Origin: Hyphococcus sp.
Lineage (GTDB): Bacteria; Pseudomonadota; Alphaproteobacteria; Caulobacterales; Parvularculaceae
Assembly: GCA_021776315.1 (NCBI GenBank)
Contig: JAJFGD010000022.1
Location: 1 to 34,824 of the forward strand
DNA: 34,824 bases
Reading direction: 5' to 3'
A program made the translations under genes and the position numbers. Below are positions 1 to 7,490 of the stretch, piece after piece (position 1 is the first letter of the stretch; every line of letters begins with the position of its first letter). The notes beneath the pieces are model-generated. The model was given only the letters and a program-made list of their open reading frames with translations, ran no database searches and was not told where the DNA came from.

Positions 1-2
1 GT

Positions 3-146
3 CTCTCCGTTGAGGGGATCGCTGAAGAGGGCAATGTCTCGATCAATACTGTACGCACGCAGGTCCGAAAGATTATTGAAAAGACGGGCAGTAAGCGACT
101 ACCAGAATTGGTCTCGATGATTTCAAACCTATCACTGCAGCGGTAA
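3..146 (+). CDS. LuxR-type HTH regulator, C-terminal fragment
   Basis: The reading frame is open from the first bases of the window and stops at TAA 144-146, so only the last 47 residues are visible. They match the end of a LuxR/FixJ-type helix-turn-helix: a segment reading SVEGIAEEGNVSINTVRTQV, then IIEKTGSKRLPELV. The VSxNTVRTxV recognition helix followed by a K-T-G turn is typical of the family (family knowledge). The fold therefore binds DNA, but the N-terminal sensing or receiver domain lies outside the window, so neither signal nor targets can be given. It converges on the MscS-type gene with about 40 bases between the stops, and I see no clear terminator there. Confidence 0.8.
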   Translation, partial: LSVEGIAEEGNVSINTVRTQVRKIIEKTGSKRLPELVSMISNLSLQR

Positions 147-187
147 ACTGCGCGATCGTTTGTGGTGTCGGGTTTACCGCAAAAAAC

Positions 188-1486
188 CTATTGCTCTGTT
201 GGCAAAATTGAAATCTCTCTTTGCGGGAACGGGATTTCGATATCGTTCTCTTTCAGAGCAACCCAAATCATCAATAGCAGATCGGCACCGACCCGGTTTT
301 CTCCGTCATCTATGCCGTTCATCCAAAACTCCACGAGAATGTTGATCCCAGAATCACCAAAGCTTTCAATTTCTGCATCTGGGCGTTCCGCAACAGAAAC
401 AGCATCGCCGCTCAAAACTTTTGGATGGCTAGCAACGACGTTACGTACAATATCAAACATGGCGACTAAATCGGTCTTGTAGGCGACGGAAAAATTTAGG
501 GAATAGCGTTGTTTTGTATTGTTGTGGGTCCAGTTGGTAAAACTCGTCGTAATGAAAGTTTCATTGGGGACCATGATGTCCTTGCCATCAAAAGTTTCCA
601 GCGTCGCTGAACGCATGGTCAGGTCCCGCAAAACACCAGTGCGACCATCCTCAAGTTCAATATAGTCGCCAATGGTCAATGATCGATCCAGCAATATGAT
701 GATGCCTGAAATGAAATTGGCCGCGATTTGTTGTAATCCAAAGCCAAGTCCCACACCAACCGCACCACCAAATACCGCGAGCGTCGTAAAATTGATGCCC
801 ATTACTTGCAAAAGCAAAAGGGCAATCAACACGAATAGCCCAATCTCGAAAAGCTTAGAGGCGATTTCACGGGTCCGTGCGTCAAAGTCCGGTCGCGAGC
901 GGATCACCTGTTTGCCGGTTAGATTTGATACGCGGCCAAGCCAAAACAAAAAGGCACCAAAAAACAAAGTCCGTGCGATGGCGTAAAGCGACAAGCGAAT
1001 ATTGCCGACATTGACCGATAAGCTATCGAGATAGGTCGTGACATTATCGAGCCAGCCAAACACCATGAGCAAAGCAACGGGAAGGGCGACCCAATTGGTT
1101 AAGATGACAATAAATTTGGTGCGAATGAATTGATTCACAAACCGGAACGCCAAAAAGACGATGCTGAGCCCCAGAGCGACCCGAATGAGCTCAACATGTT
1201 GGGTGGTCGATCGACTTACCTCCATAGCCACCGCAAGCACCACAACAAAGATTAGCGGAAAAAGAAGCTTCTTTAGTTTTTCCAAGAAAACCTTGAGATC
1301 ACCAAATCCTTCCGGCGTTTTCAAAATTGCAGACGGTTTTAATTGAGTCTTTGCTGCAGTGGCCAGAAACGATGCCAAAACAAATGCGACAGCAACGATA
1401 CCCGCTTGCGTTATGAAGGCGGGGCTGACCACCCAGTCCAGAAAAGTTTGCGGATATTGCTGAAGTTTGGTGATGAGATCATTCAT
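188..1486 (-). CDS. MscS-family mechanosensitive channel
   Basis: This 432-residue inner-membrane protein probably gates ions and small solutes when membrane tension rises during osmotic downshock. Several hydrophobic segments lie in residues 25-45, 75-120, 130-145, 165-185 and 212-232. The pore-lining helix shows the MscS glycine/alanine pattern GGAVGVGLGFGLQQ at about 240-253, followed by ANFISGIIILLDRSLTIGDY and a beta domain with the usual VPNETF motif. It is longer than E. coli MscS (286 residues) because of extra N-terminal membrane helices. It lies downstream of the sensor kinase on the same strand with a 126-base gap, so co-transcription is possible. The ATG at 1486 overlaps the TGA of a short upstream frame, which may couple translation. 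The family is certain; the gating ligand or tension threshold is not readable from sequence. Confidence 0.9.
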   Translation of the reverse strand: MNDLITKLQQYPQTFLDWVVSPAFITQAGIVAVAFVLASFLATAAKTQLKPSAILKTPEGFGDLKVFLEKLKKLLFPLIFVVVLAVAMEVSRSTTQHVELIRVALGLSIVFLAFRFVNQFIRTKFIVILTNWVALPVALLMVFGWLDNVTTYLDSLSVNVGNIRLSLYAIARTLFFGAFLFWLGRVSNLTGKQVIRSRPDFDARTREIASKLFEIGLFVLIALLLLQVMGINFTTLAVFGGAVGVGLGFGLQQIAANFISGIIILLDRSLTIGDYIELEDGRTGVLRDLTMRSATLETFDGKDIMVPNETFITTSFTNWTHNNTKQRYSLNFSVAYKTDLVAMFDIVRNVVASHPKVLSGDAVSVAERPDAEIESFGDSGINILVEFWMNGIDDGENRVGADLLLMIWVALKENDIEIPFPQREISILPTEQ

Positions 1487-1612
1487 AAAAATGCACTGCC
1501 ATATTCATCGAGTTGATTGATCGTTGCGTTTGTCATGCCTTCGCGAGCAGCAATCGTGAATTCTGCGCCCGGTTGAAAGGCAAGCGCAATATTAGTCAAA
1601 GAGAGATCGACT

Positions 1613-3853
1613 TTATTCTGCCGCTTGGGTAGCGCTGAAATTTGGTGAAATTTGTTCCGCGCCCACAAGATAATAGGCCTCTTTGCGAACAAATTGCGGA
1701 AGGCGTACTTTCGCATCGGTACGACGCGGGAAGGTTGCGCACGCCACTGTCCCTTTGCCCGGTTGACTGGCAAGGGCGAGGATACCCCCTTGTAATTCCA
1801 TTAGCGATTTTGAAAGGGCGAGCCCGAGGCCGGAGCCATCGCTGCTTTTGGCGAAATGGCTTTCTGCTAGCTCGAAAGGGGCACCGAGTTTTTTCATTTG
1901 CGCTCGCTCAATGCCAACGCCGCTATCGGCAACGATGATCGTAACACCGTCAAGATCGGCTTCAACGGTCAGCGTTACTTCGCCGCCTTCTGGCGTAAAT
2001 TTTACGGCGTTGGATAAAAGGTTTAGCGCAACCTGCTTTACAGCGCGGCCATCGGCCCAAACTGGCGGTGCGTGCCCAACCGAGGTGGTGAGTTTCACGT
2101 TCGCATCAGCGGCGCGTTTGGAAACGAGCCTTGTGCATTCACTCAGTGTTTTTTCAAGCTCAATGCGCTTTGGCTCTAGTTTCAACTTGCCAGCTTCAAT
2201 TTTTGACATATCGAGAATGTCATCGATTAACTCGAGCAAGTGGCGACCGCTGGACAGAATATCGGTGACATATTCTTTGTATTTCGTATCCCCCAAAGGG
2301 CCATACAACTCAGACTGCATCACTTCAGAAAATCCGTTAATGGCATTTAATGGTGTGCGCAGCTCATGACTCATATTGGCGAGGAATTCACTTTTGGAAC
2401 GGCTGGCTTCTTCAGCACGGTATTTTTCGTACTGATATTTCTGCATCGCCTCGGAAAGTTCGCGACGCGACGCTTCCAAATCTTCGACCGTGCGTTCCAA
2501 TTCGCGTTCTTTTTTCTTTTGGGCGCGGGCGCGGCGTTTAAGGTCGGTGACATTTGTCGAAACGCAAACATAACCGCCCTCGACCGTGCGCCGGCGCGAG
2601 ACATGGGCCCAACGAGTGCCGGGCAATGGCACTTCTAAATTTTCAACAGCATCTTCGCCATCAAGCGGGCCAAAGAACTCCGCCAACACGTCACCGGCAA
2701 CACCCGCGCATGTCGAGACTTCATCCAATGTCAGGCCAGGCTTCAATACCTTTGCAGGAATGCGGAAGATTGATGTGAAGCGTTTGTTCCAAATCGCGAG
2801 ACGTCCATGAGCATCCCACAACACAAAGGCTTCAGGAATGCTTTCAATCGCATCGCGCAATCTTGTTTCAGCGATGGCAGCCCCCGGTGCAATCGCCTTG
2901 GCACCAGATAGATCAAAGGCAACACCGGCCCGGTCAAAACGCGTCGCATCCCGTGAGGTGCGCAAATAGACCTTGGACCAAAGGCCACCGGGGTCACGAA
3001 ACCGAACAACGCCTTCATGTCCGCCAGACGGTTCGCCGGAAAAGATCGCCATAGCCGAGCGTAAATCTTGGGGGTGAACGATTGCAGAAATCTCACGCAG
3101 TGTGAAATGGCGGTCGCGTGCGCCCAAACCCAGCGGTTCCAAAAAGGCACGTGAAAACGAAACCAATCGTTTCTCGCTCTGAAAAAACCACGGGGAACAG
3201 CGCCCGCCCGTCAGCGCTGTCTTAAAATCGGTGAGTGTCGTTAAGGCGTGCGCGGCTTCAACGGCGGCACGGCTTTGGCGAATGAAGGCTGCCATCAGGG
3301 AGACGATGACCAATGTCATCGCGGCTAAGATGACCGCGTAAATCACCCAGGCGCGCGAGCGATCAAACATATCCCGGGCGGGGGCCGCCGCGAGCAAAAT
3401 TTCACCATTATCAAGAGGGCGCCAGAAAGCGGCAACTTTCCCACCAGCCAGATCTAAGACAATGTCTCCACGGCGATTGATATCCAAGGATCGAATAGCG
3501 GCATCGGGAATAGTGACGATGTCGGTGCGACCTTCGGCGGTCAGAATGTCACCGGATGGGGAGAGGTGGTAAAAGGCAACATAGCCAGGTGCACTGTTTC
3601 GTTGCAGCGCCTCACGCGCAGGGGCACCGGTCATGATGGCGATATTCATGGAATCGGCCCCATCGCCGACCATACGTTCCAACCGCAATTGCGTCTCGAG
3701 CGCGCGGGACGTCACTTTTTCGTTAAGTTCAAATGCCATTAATACGGCCAAGACGACGATAAACGCGCCCGTCAGCAAGGCGAGCCGTTGGGGTGAGAGC
3801 GCATCAATGCGCGCCTCTAAGGTCAGCCCGTCGTTATCTTGCTTATTCGCCAT
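1613..3853 (-). CDS. membrane-bound PAS sensor histidine kinase, PleC/DivJ/PdhS-like
   Basis: This 746-residue kinase has two membrane helices, at about 22-42 and 168-191, enclosing an extracytoplasmic domain of about 125 residues. PAS-like segments follow at about 220-315 and 328-436. The second contains PEAFVLWDAHGRLAIWNKRF, typical of alphaproteobacterial cell-cycle kinases. A charged coiled coil at about 440-488 leads to the H box LANMSHELRTPLNAINGFSE, with His496 the probable phosphorylation site. The ATPase domain shows N-box NLLSNAVKFTPEGG, G1 ADSGVGI and G2 GSGLGLALSK. There is no receiver domain, so it must signal to a separate regulator. The GFSEVMQSELYGPLG stretch after the H box is shared with PleC, DivJ and PdhS, whose partner is DivK (family knowledge). 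Which of these it corresponds to cannot be decided here. Confidence 0.88.
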   Translation of the reverse strand: MANKQDNDGLTLEARIDALSPQRLALLTGAFIVVLAVLMAFELNEKVTSRALETQLRLERMVGDGADSMNIAIMTGAPAREALQRNSAPGYVAFYHLSPSGDILTAEGRTDIVTIPDAAIRSLDINRRGDIVLDLAGGKVAAFWRPLDNGEILLAAAPARDMFDRSRAWVIYAVILAAMTLVIVSLMAAFIRQSRAAVEAAHALTTLTDFKTALTGGRCSPWFFQSEKRLVSFSRAFLEPLGLGARDRHFTLREISAIVHPQDLRSAMAIFSGEPSGGHEGVVRFRDPGGLWSKVYLRTSRDATRFDRAGVAFDLSGAKAIAPGAAIAETRLRDAIESIPEAFVLWDAHGRLAIWNKRFTSIFRIPAKVLKPGLTLDEVSTCAGVAGDVLAEFFGPLDGEDAVENLEVPLPGTRWAHVSRRRTVEGGYVCVSTNVTDLKRRARAQKKKERELERTVEDLEASRRELSEAMQKYQYEKYRAEEASRSKSEFLANMSHELRTPLNAINGFSEVMQSELYGPLGDTKYKEYVTDILSSGRHLLELIDDILDMSKIEAGKLKLEPKRIELEKTLSECTRLVSKRAADANVKLTTSVGHAPPVWADGRAVKQVALNLLSNAVKFTPEGGEVTLTVEADLDGVTIIVADSGVGIERAQMKKLGAPFELAESHFAKSSDGSGLGLALSKSLMELQGGILALASQPGKGTVACATFPRRTDAKVRLPQFVRKEAYYLVGAEQISPNFSATQAAE

Positions 3854-4142
3854 GTGCCGCCATGTCGTCCACAGAATTTGTCGCCTGCAGATATTTCTCG
3901 GAACTACCTATTTTGCCAAAGCGGCATCGCGCACACCATGCGCGTCCGTTTACCATTTAGAAACTATTCTGTTTCGTTGGTTAATGTCACGTCCGAATCA
4001 CGATTCGCTGACGCTTGTTTTCCCATAGGGTAGGTGGGGAGGAATGGCACTTACTCGGTTGTTTTGGCAGCGGAAAGGCTCAAGGGTTTTTTGCCCTGTC
4101 AGGTTTTTGATGCTTGGAATTCTTACGCCGTCCCGTTAACCA

Positions 4143-5159
4143 ATGGACATGAAGCATTTTTTGAACACCGCTGACTGGTCCCGTGATGCGCTACAGGCAA
4201 TGATTGACGATGCCCGGGCGATGAAATCCGCCCGTTTTGGCGACGACCTGAAGAACAAGACCGTGGCGTTGTTATTTCTTAACAACTCCTTAAGGACCCG
4301 CACCTCCTTCGATGTGGGGGCACAGGAGCTTGGCGGCCATGCGGTGGTGTTATCCCCATCTGGGGGGATGTGGCCCCTCGAATTTGAGGATGGCGTCGTC
4401 ATGGATGGCGACGCTGAAGAGCATGTGAAGGAGGCCGCGAAGGTCCTGTCGCGTTATTGCGATATGATCGGCATTCGGGCTTTCCCGAAATTCTTGGACT
4501 GGCAGGAAGACCGTAAGGACAAGATTCTCAACGCCTTCGCCAAATATGCCGATGTCCCCGTCATCAATATGGAGACCATTACCCATCCCTGTCAGGAAAT
4601 GGCCCATGTGATGGCCCTGCAAGAGCATTTTGAAAAGGCCGGTCGCGGTGGTTTGGATGGGAAGAAATTTGTCCTGACTTGGACCTATCACCCCAAGCCA
4701 TTGAACACAGCGGTGGCGAATTCCGCCCTTATGATCGCTGCGAAATTTGGAATGAAGCCAACGCTGCTCTGTCCGACTGAGGATTTTGTGCTCGATGATC
4801 GTTATGTGGAGCAAGCCTGCAAAGATGCCGGTGCTAATGGTCATGGGGTGACGATCACCCATGAGATCAAAGAGGCTTATGAGGATGCCGATGTGGTCTA
4901 TGCGAAAAGTTGGGGTGCGATACCGTTTTTTGGTAATTGGGAACCAGAAAAAGGCATCCGTGATCGCTTCAAAAATTTCATCGTTGATGAAAACAAAATG
5001 GCGCTGACCAATGACGCCCTTGTCTCCCACTGCCTACCCATGCGCCGCAATGTGAAAATGACCGACGCGGTTTTCGATAGCCCAAACTGCATCGCCTATG
5101 ATGAAGCGGAAAATCGATTGCATGTGCAAAAGGCGATCATGAAGGCGTTGGTGGGATGA
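4143..5159 (+). CDS. argF': N-acetylornithine carbamoyltransferase (AOTCase)
   Basis: This enzyme transfers a carbamoyl group from carbamoyl phosphate to N-acetyl-L-ornithine, giving N-acetyl-L-citrulline, an unusual arginine route known from Xanthomonas. The 338 residues follow the Xanthomonas campestris enzyme (as I remember it) almost end to end. The carbamoyl-phosphate loop reads SLRTRTSFDVG (STRTR in ordinary OTCases). HPCQEMAHVMALQEHF, TWTYHPKPLNTAVANSAL, WGAIPFFGNWEPEK and HCLPMRRNVK follow; the last Lys corresponds to the carboxylated Lys302 of the Xanthomonas enzyme. The segment DGDAEEH keeps the Glu equivalent to Glu92 that marks acetyl- rather than succinyl-ornithine specificity (Pro in the Bacteroides enzyme). 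It leads the arg block, 52 bases before the kinase/synthase. No strong Shine-Dalgarno is visible; a second ATG lies two codons in. Confidence 0.95.
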   Translation: MDMKHFLNTADWSRDALQAMIDDARAMKSARFGDDLKNKTVALLFLNNSLRTRTSFDVGAQELGGHAVVLSPSGGMWPLEFEDGVVMDGDAEEHVKEAAKVLSRYCDMIGIRAFPKFLDWQEDRKDKILNAFAKYADVPVINMETITHPCQEMAHVMALQEHFEKAGRGGLDGKKFVLTWTYHPKPLNTAVANSALMIAAKFGMKPTLLCPTEDFVLDDRYVEQACKDAGANGHGVTITHEIKEAYEDADVVYAKSWGAIPFFGNWEPEKGIRDRFKNFIVDENKMALTNDALVSHCLPMRRNVKMTDAVFDSPNCIAYDEAENRLHVQKAIMKALVG

Positions 5160-5211
5160 CCAACCAATTCAAATTGATCCATGCTGACATATTGATACAG
5201 AGCCATGTAGA

Positions 5212-6540
5212 ATGACCACAACCACTCGCCAGACCATCGTCCAGTTGCTCTCCAATATGAGCGATGGCAAGGAAATCCGCTCCTACCTTCAGCGCTATTC
5301 TGAGGTTGATCAGTCACGCTTTGCGATCATCAAAATCGGCGGTGCGATCCTCGCAGAACAGCTAGAGGAGACAGCGAGCGCGCTGGCGTTTTTGCATACG
5401 GTTGGTCTGACACCGATTGTTCTCCATGGCGGTGGTGGTCAGTTTGACAAAGCGCTCGCTGAAAAGGGTGTTAAAACATCAAAGATTGATGGTTTGCGGG
5501 TCACATCCGCTGAGGCGCTCGATATCGCGCGCGACGTTTTTATCGGTGAGAACATCAAGCTGGTTGAGGCGGTGCGTGCCCAAGGGGTGTCTGCACACTC
5601 ACTCACTACGGGCGCAATCGAGGCTGATTATCTCGACAAAGAAAAATATGGTTTCGTCGGGGAGCCAACAGGCGTGCGTTTGGGGTTAATTGATTCCATC
5701 GTCAAAACTGGTGCCATTCCGATCCTCACCTGCCTTGGTCTCGCGCCCGGTGGGCAGCTGGTGAATATCAATGCGGATTCTGCAACGCGCGCATTGGTCC
5801 AATCACTACAACCCATGAAGATTATTTTCCTCGCCGGTGTTGGTGGTCTCCTCGATGAGGCAAATGAGATTATTCACTCGATCAACCTTGCCACCGACTA
5901 TGACGAGCTGATGTCGCAAGATTGGGTCGAAGGCGGGATGCGGTTGAAGATCAACGAGATCAAACGCCTTCTCGATGATGCGCCATTGTCTTCATCTGTG
6001 TCGATCACGACACCGTCGGGATTAGTGCGTGAGTTGTTCACCCATGGCGGTTCCGGCACCTTGATCCGCAAGGGTGAGCGCATTCATCACTTTGGTGCCA
6101 AAGCCAAATTGGATGCAAAGCGCGCGACAGCCTTAATCGAAGATGCATTTGCCCGGCCGCTGGTCAAAGGCTGGTGGAAATCGTTTGATATGAGCGCGAG
6201 CTATGTTTCTGACAGCTATCGCGCTGGTGCCTTTCTGTCTCGGGTGCCATCACCTGGTGGTGATTTTGATTATCTCGATAAATTTGCCGTGCTTGAAGAT
6301 GCACGGGGCGAAGGTTTGGCGCGTACCGTTTGGCGCAAATTCGTCAGCGAGCATCCTTCATTCTTTTGGCGTTCGCGTACGGAAAATGGTTTTAATGCCT
6401 TTTATGCCAGTGATTGCGATGGTTCCGTAAGAAGGGGACCATGGACCGTATTTTGGAAGGGTGAATCCGATTTTGCCAGGGTTTCAAAAGTGGTAGATTG
6501 TATCGTTGCAATGCCGCCAAGTTTTGAGGGTGAAGAATGA
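5212..6540 (+). CDS. argB: bifunctional N-acetylglutamate kinase / N-acetylglutamate synthase
   Basis: This 442-residue fusion carries the first two steps of arginine synthesis: acetylation of glutamate by acetyl-CoA, then phosphorylation of N-acetylglutamate. Residues about 25-290 form an amino-acid kinase domain, with KIGGAIL at 41-47, the glycine loop PIVLHGGGGQFDKAL at 68-82, and NINADSATRAL. Residues about 300-440 form a GNAT domain of the vertebrate-like NAGS type, with EDARGEGLARTVW near 362-374 as the acetyl-CoA loop and FFWRSRTENGFNAFYASDCD downstream. The architecture matches the Maricaulis maris and Xanthomonas NAGS/K proteins. The family is usually inhibited by arginine (family knowledge; not visible here). 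Its stop overlaps the argC start by four bases (ATGA), so translation is probably coupled. No separate argA or argJ is present in the window. Confidence 0.95.
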   Translation: MTTTTRQTIVQLLSNMSDGKEIRSYLQRYSEVDQSRFAIIKIGGAILAEQLEETASALAFLHTVGLTPIVLHGGGGQFDKALAEKGVKTSKIDGLRVTSAEALDIARDVFIGENIKLVEAVRAQGVSAHSLTTGAIEADYLDKEKYGFVGEPTGVRLGLIDSIVKTGAIPILTCLGLAPGGQLVNINADSATRALVQSLQPMKIIFLAGVGGLLDEANEIIHSINLATDYDELMSQDWVEGGMRLKINEIKRLLDDAPLSSSVSITTPSGLVRELFTHGGSGTLIRKGERIHHFGAKAKLDAKRATALIEDAFARPLVKGWWKSFDMSASYVSDSYRAGAFLSRVPSPGGDFDYLDKFAVLEDARGEGLARTVWRKFVSEHPSFFWRSRTENGFNAFYASDCDGSVRRGPWTVFWKGESDFARVSKVVDCIVAMPPSFEGEE

Positions 6541-7487
6541 GCGAACCGTTTCTCGTCGGTCTGGTTGGGGCCCGTGGTCATACTGGCCGAGAACTGATCC
6601 GTCTGATTGCGGGGCATCCGGAATTGATGCTCGCCTATGCGGTTAGTCGCGAAATGGCGGGGCGCCCGGTCACCGACATTGCCCCTGAAGATCAAGATGA
6701 ATGTATTTTTGAAGCGCTCACAACCGAAGACGTGGCCAAGCGCCGTGCAGATGTTGTTATTCTTGCTCTCCCTGATAATGCTGGTGCGCCATTTGTGGAA
6801 GCCATTGAACGTGACGCTCCGCATCGGATCATCATCGATCTTTCAGCGGATTACCGCTTCGACGCGGATTGGGCCTATGGATTGCCGGAATTGCACCGGG
6901 GAAAAATCAAAGGGGCAAAGCGCATCGCCAATCCTGGCTGCTACGCAACAGCGATGCAGTTGTCGTTAGCTCCTCTTGTTGAGACGCTTGACGGTGTGCC
7001 TGCTGTTTTTGGTGTGTCAGGCTATTCTGGCGCTGGCACGACACCGAGCCCAAAGAATGACACCGACCGTTTAAAAGACAATTTGATGCCGTACAGTCTG
7101 GTTGGGCATAAGCATGAACGCGAAGCAACGCGCCATCTCGGCGCACCGATCCGGTTCATGCCCCATGTACACCCGGCATTCCGCGGACTGATTGTTACGA
7201 CACATGCGCCTTTATCGAAAAAAATTGATGTTGCAGAATTAAAATCACTTTTTGAAAACAAATATGCCGGTGATGCATTGATTTCTTTGACTGAGGCCCC
7301 ACCTGAGTTAAAGGACGGGTCCAATCACATCGGTGTCATTATTGGCGGCTATGCAGTCAGCGACGACGGCAAGAATGCCGTTATTGTTGCGACAGAAGAT
7401 AACCTTCTGAAAGGCGCGGCGGTACAAGCGATACAGAATGTGAACTTAGCACTGGGCTTAAAAGAACTGACAGGGATCGAAACATAA
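6537..7487 (+). CDS. argC: N-acetyl-gamma-glutamyl-phosphate reductase
   Basis: This enzyme reduces N-acetylglutamyl phosphate to N-acetylglutamate semialdehyde with NADPH, the step after the kinase encoded just upstream. The 316-residue protein opens with the Rossmann motif GLVGARGHTGRELIRLI at about 8-24. The catalytic cysteine is Cys135 in ANPGCYATAMQLSL, and the catalytic histidine lies in HVHPAFRGL. Its length is that of the shorter ArgC type, like the Xanthomonas protein, rather than the roughly 345-residue form. The start overlaps the preceding stop (ATGA). The downstream antiporter begins 3 bases after the stop, so the transcript probably continues. The later enzymes (acetylornithine aminotransferase, acetylcitrulline deacetylase, ArgG, ArgH) are not in this window. 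Confidence 0.95.
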   Translation: MSEPFLVGLVGARGHTGRELIRLIAGHPELMLAYAVSREMAGRPVTDIAPEDQDECIFEALTTEDVAKRRADVVILALPDNAGAPFVEAIERDAPHRIIIDLSADYRFDADWAYGLPELHRGKIKGAKRIANPGCYATAMQLSLAPLVETLDGVPAVFGVSGYSGAGTTPSPKNDTDRLKDNLMPYSLVGHKHEREATRHLGAPIRFMPHVHPAFRGLIVTTHAPLSKKIDVAELKSLFENKYAGDALISLTEAPPELKDGSNHIGVIIGGYAVSDDGKNAVIVATEDNLLKGAAVQAIQNVNLALGLKELTGIET

Positions 7488-7490
7488 AGC

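Noticed and set aside
1483-1773. 96-codon minus-strand frame overlapping the kinase 3' end, read as a full gene
   Set aside because: Its first half is just an alternate frame of the kinase. Only the last part, outside the kinase, was kept as a weak leader-peptide possibility.
4350-5030. Long open frame (226 codons) on the minus strand across the AOTCase gene
   Set aside because: It lies wholly antisense to a strongly conserved enzyme and has no family-like motifs or ribosome site; it is a shadow of codon bias.
4143-7487. Recent transfer of the arg block from Xanthomonas
   Set aside because: Base composition and codon use look like the neighbours, there is no mobile element, and fused NAGS/K is already known in alphaproteobacteria; a tree would be needed.
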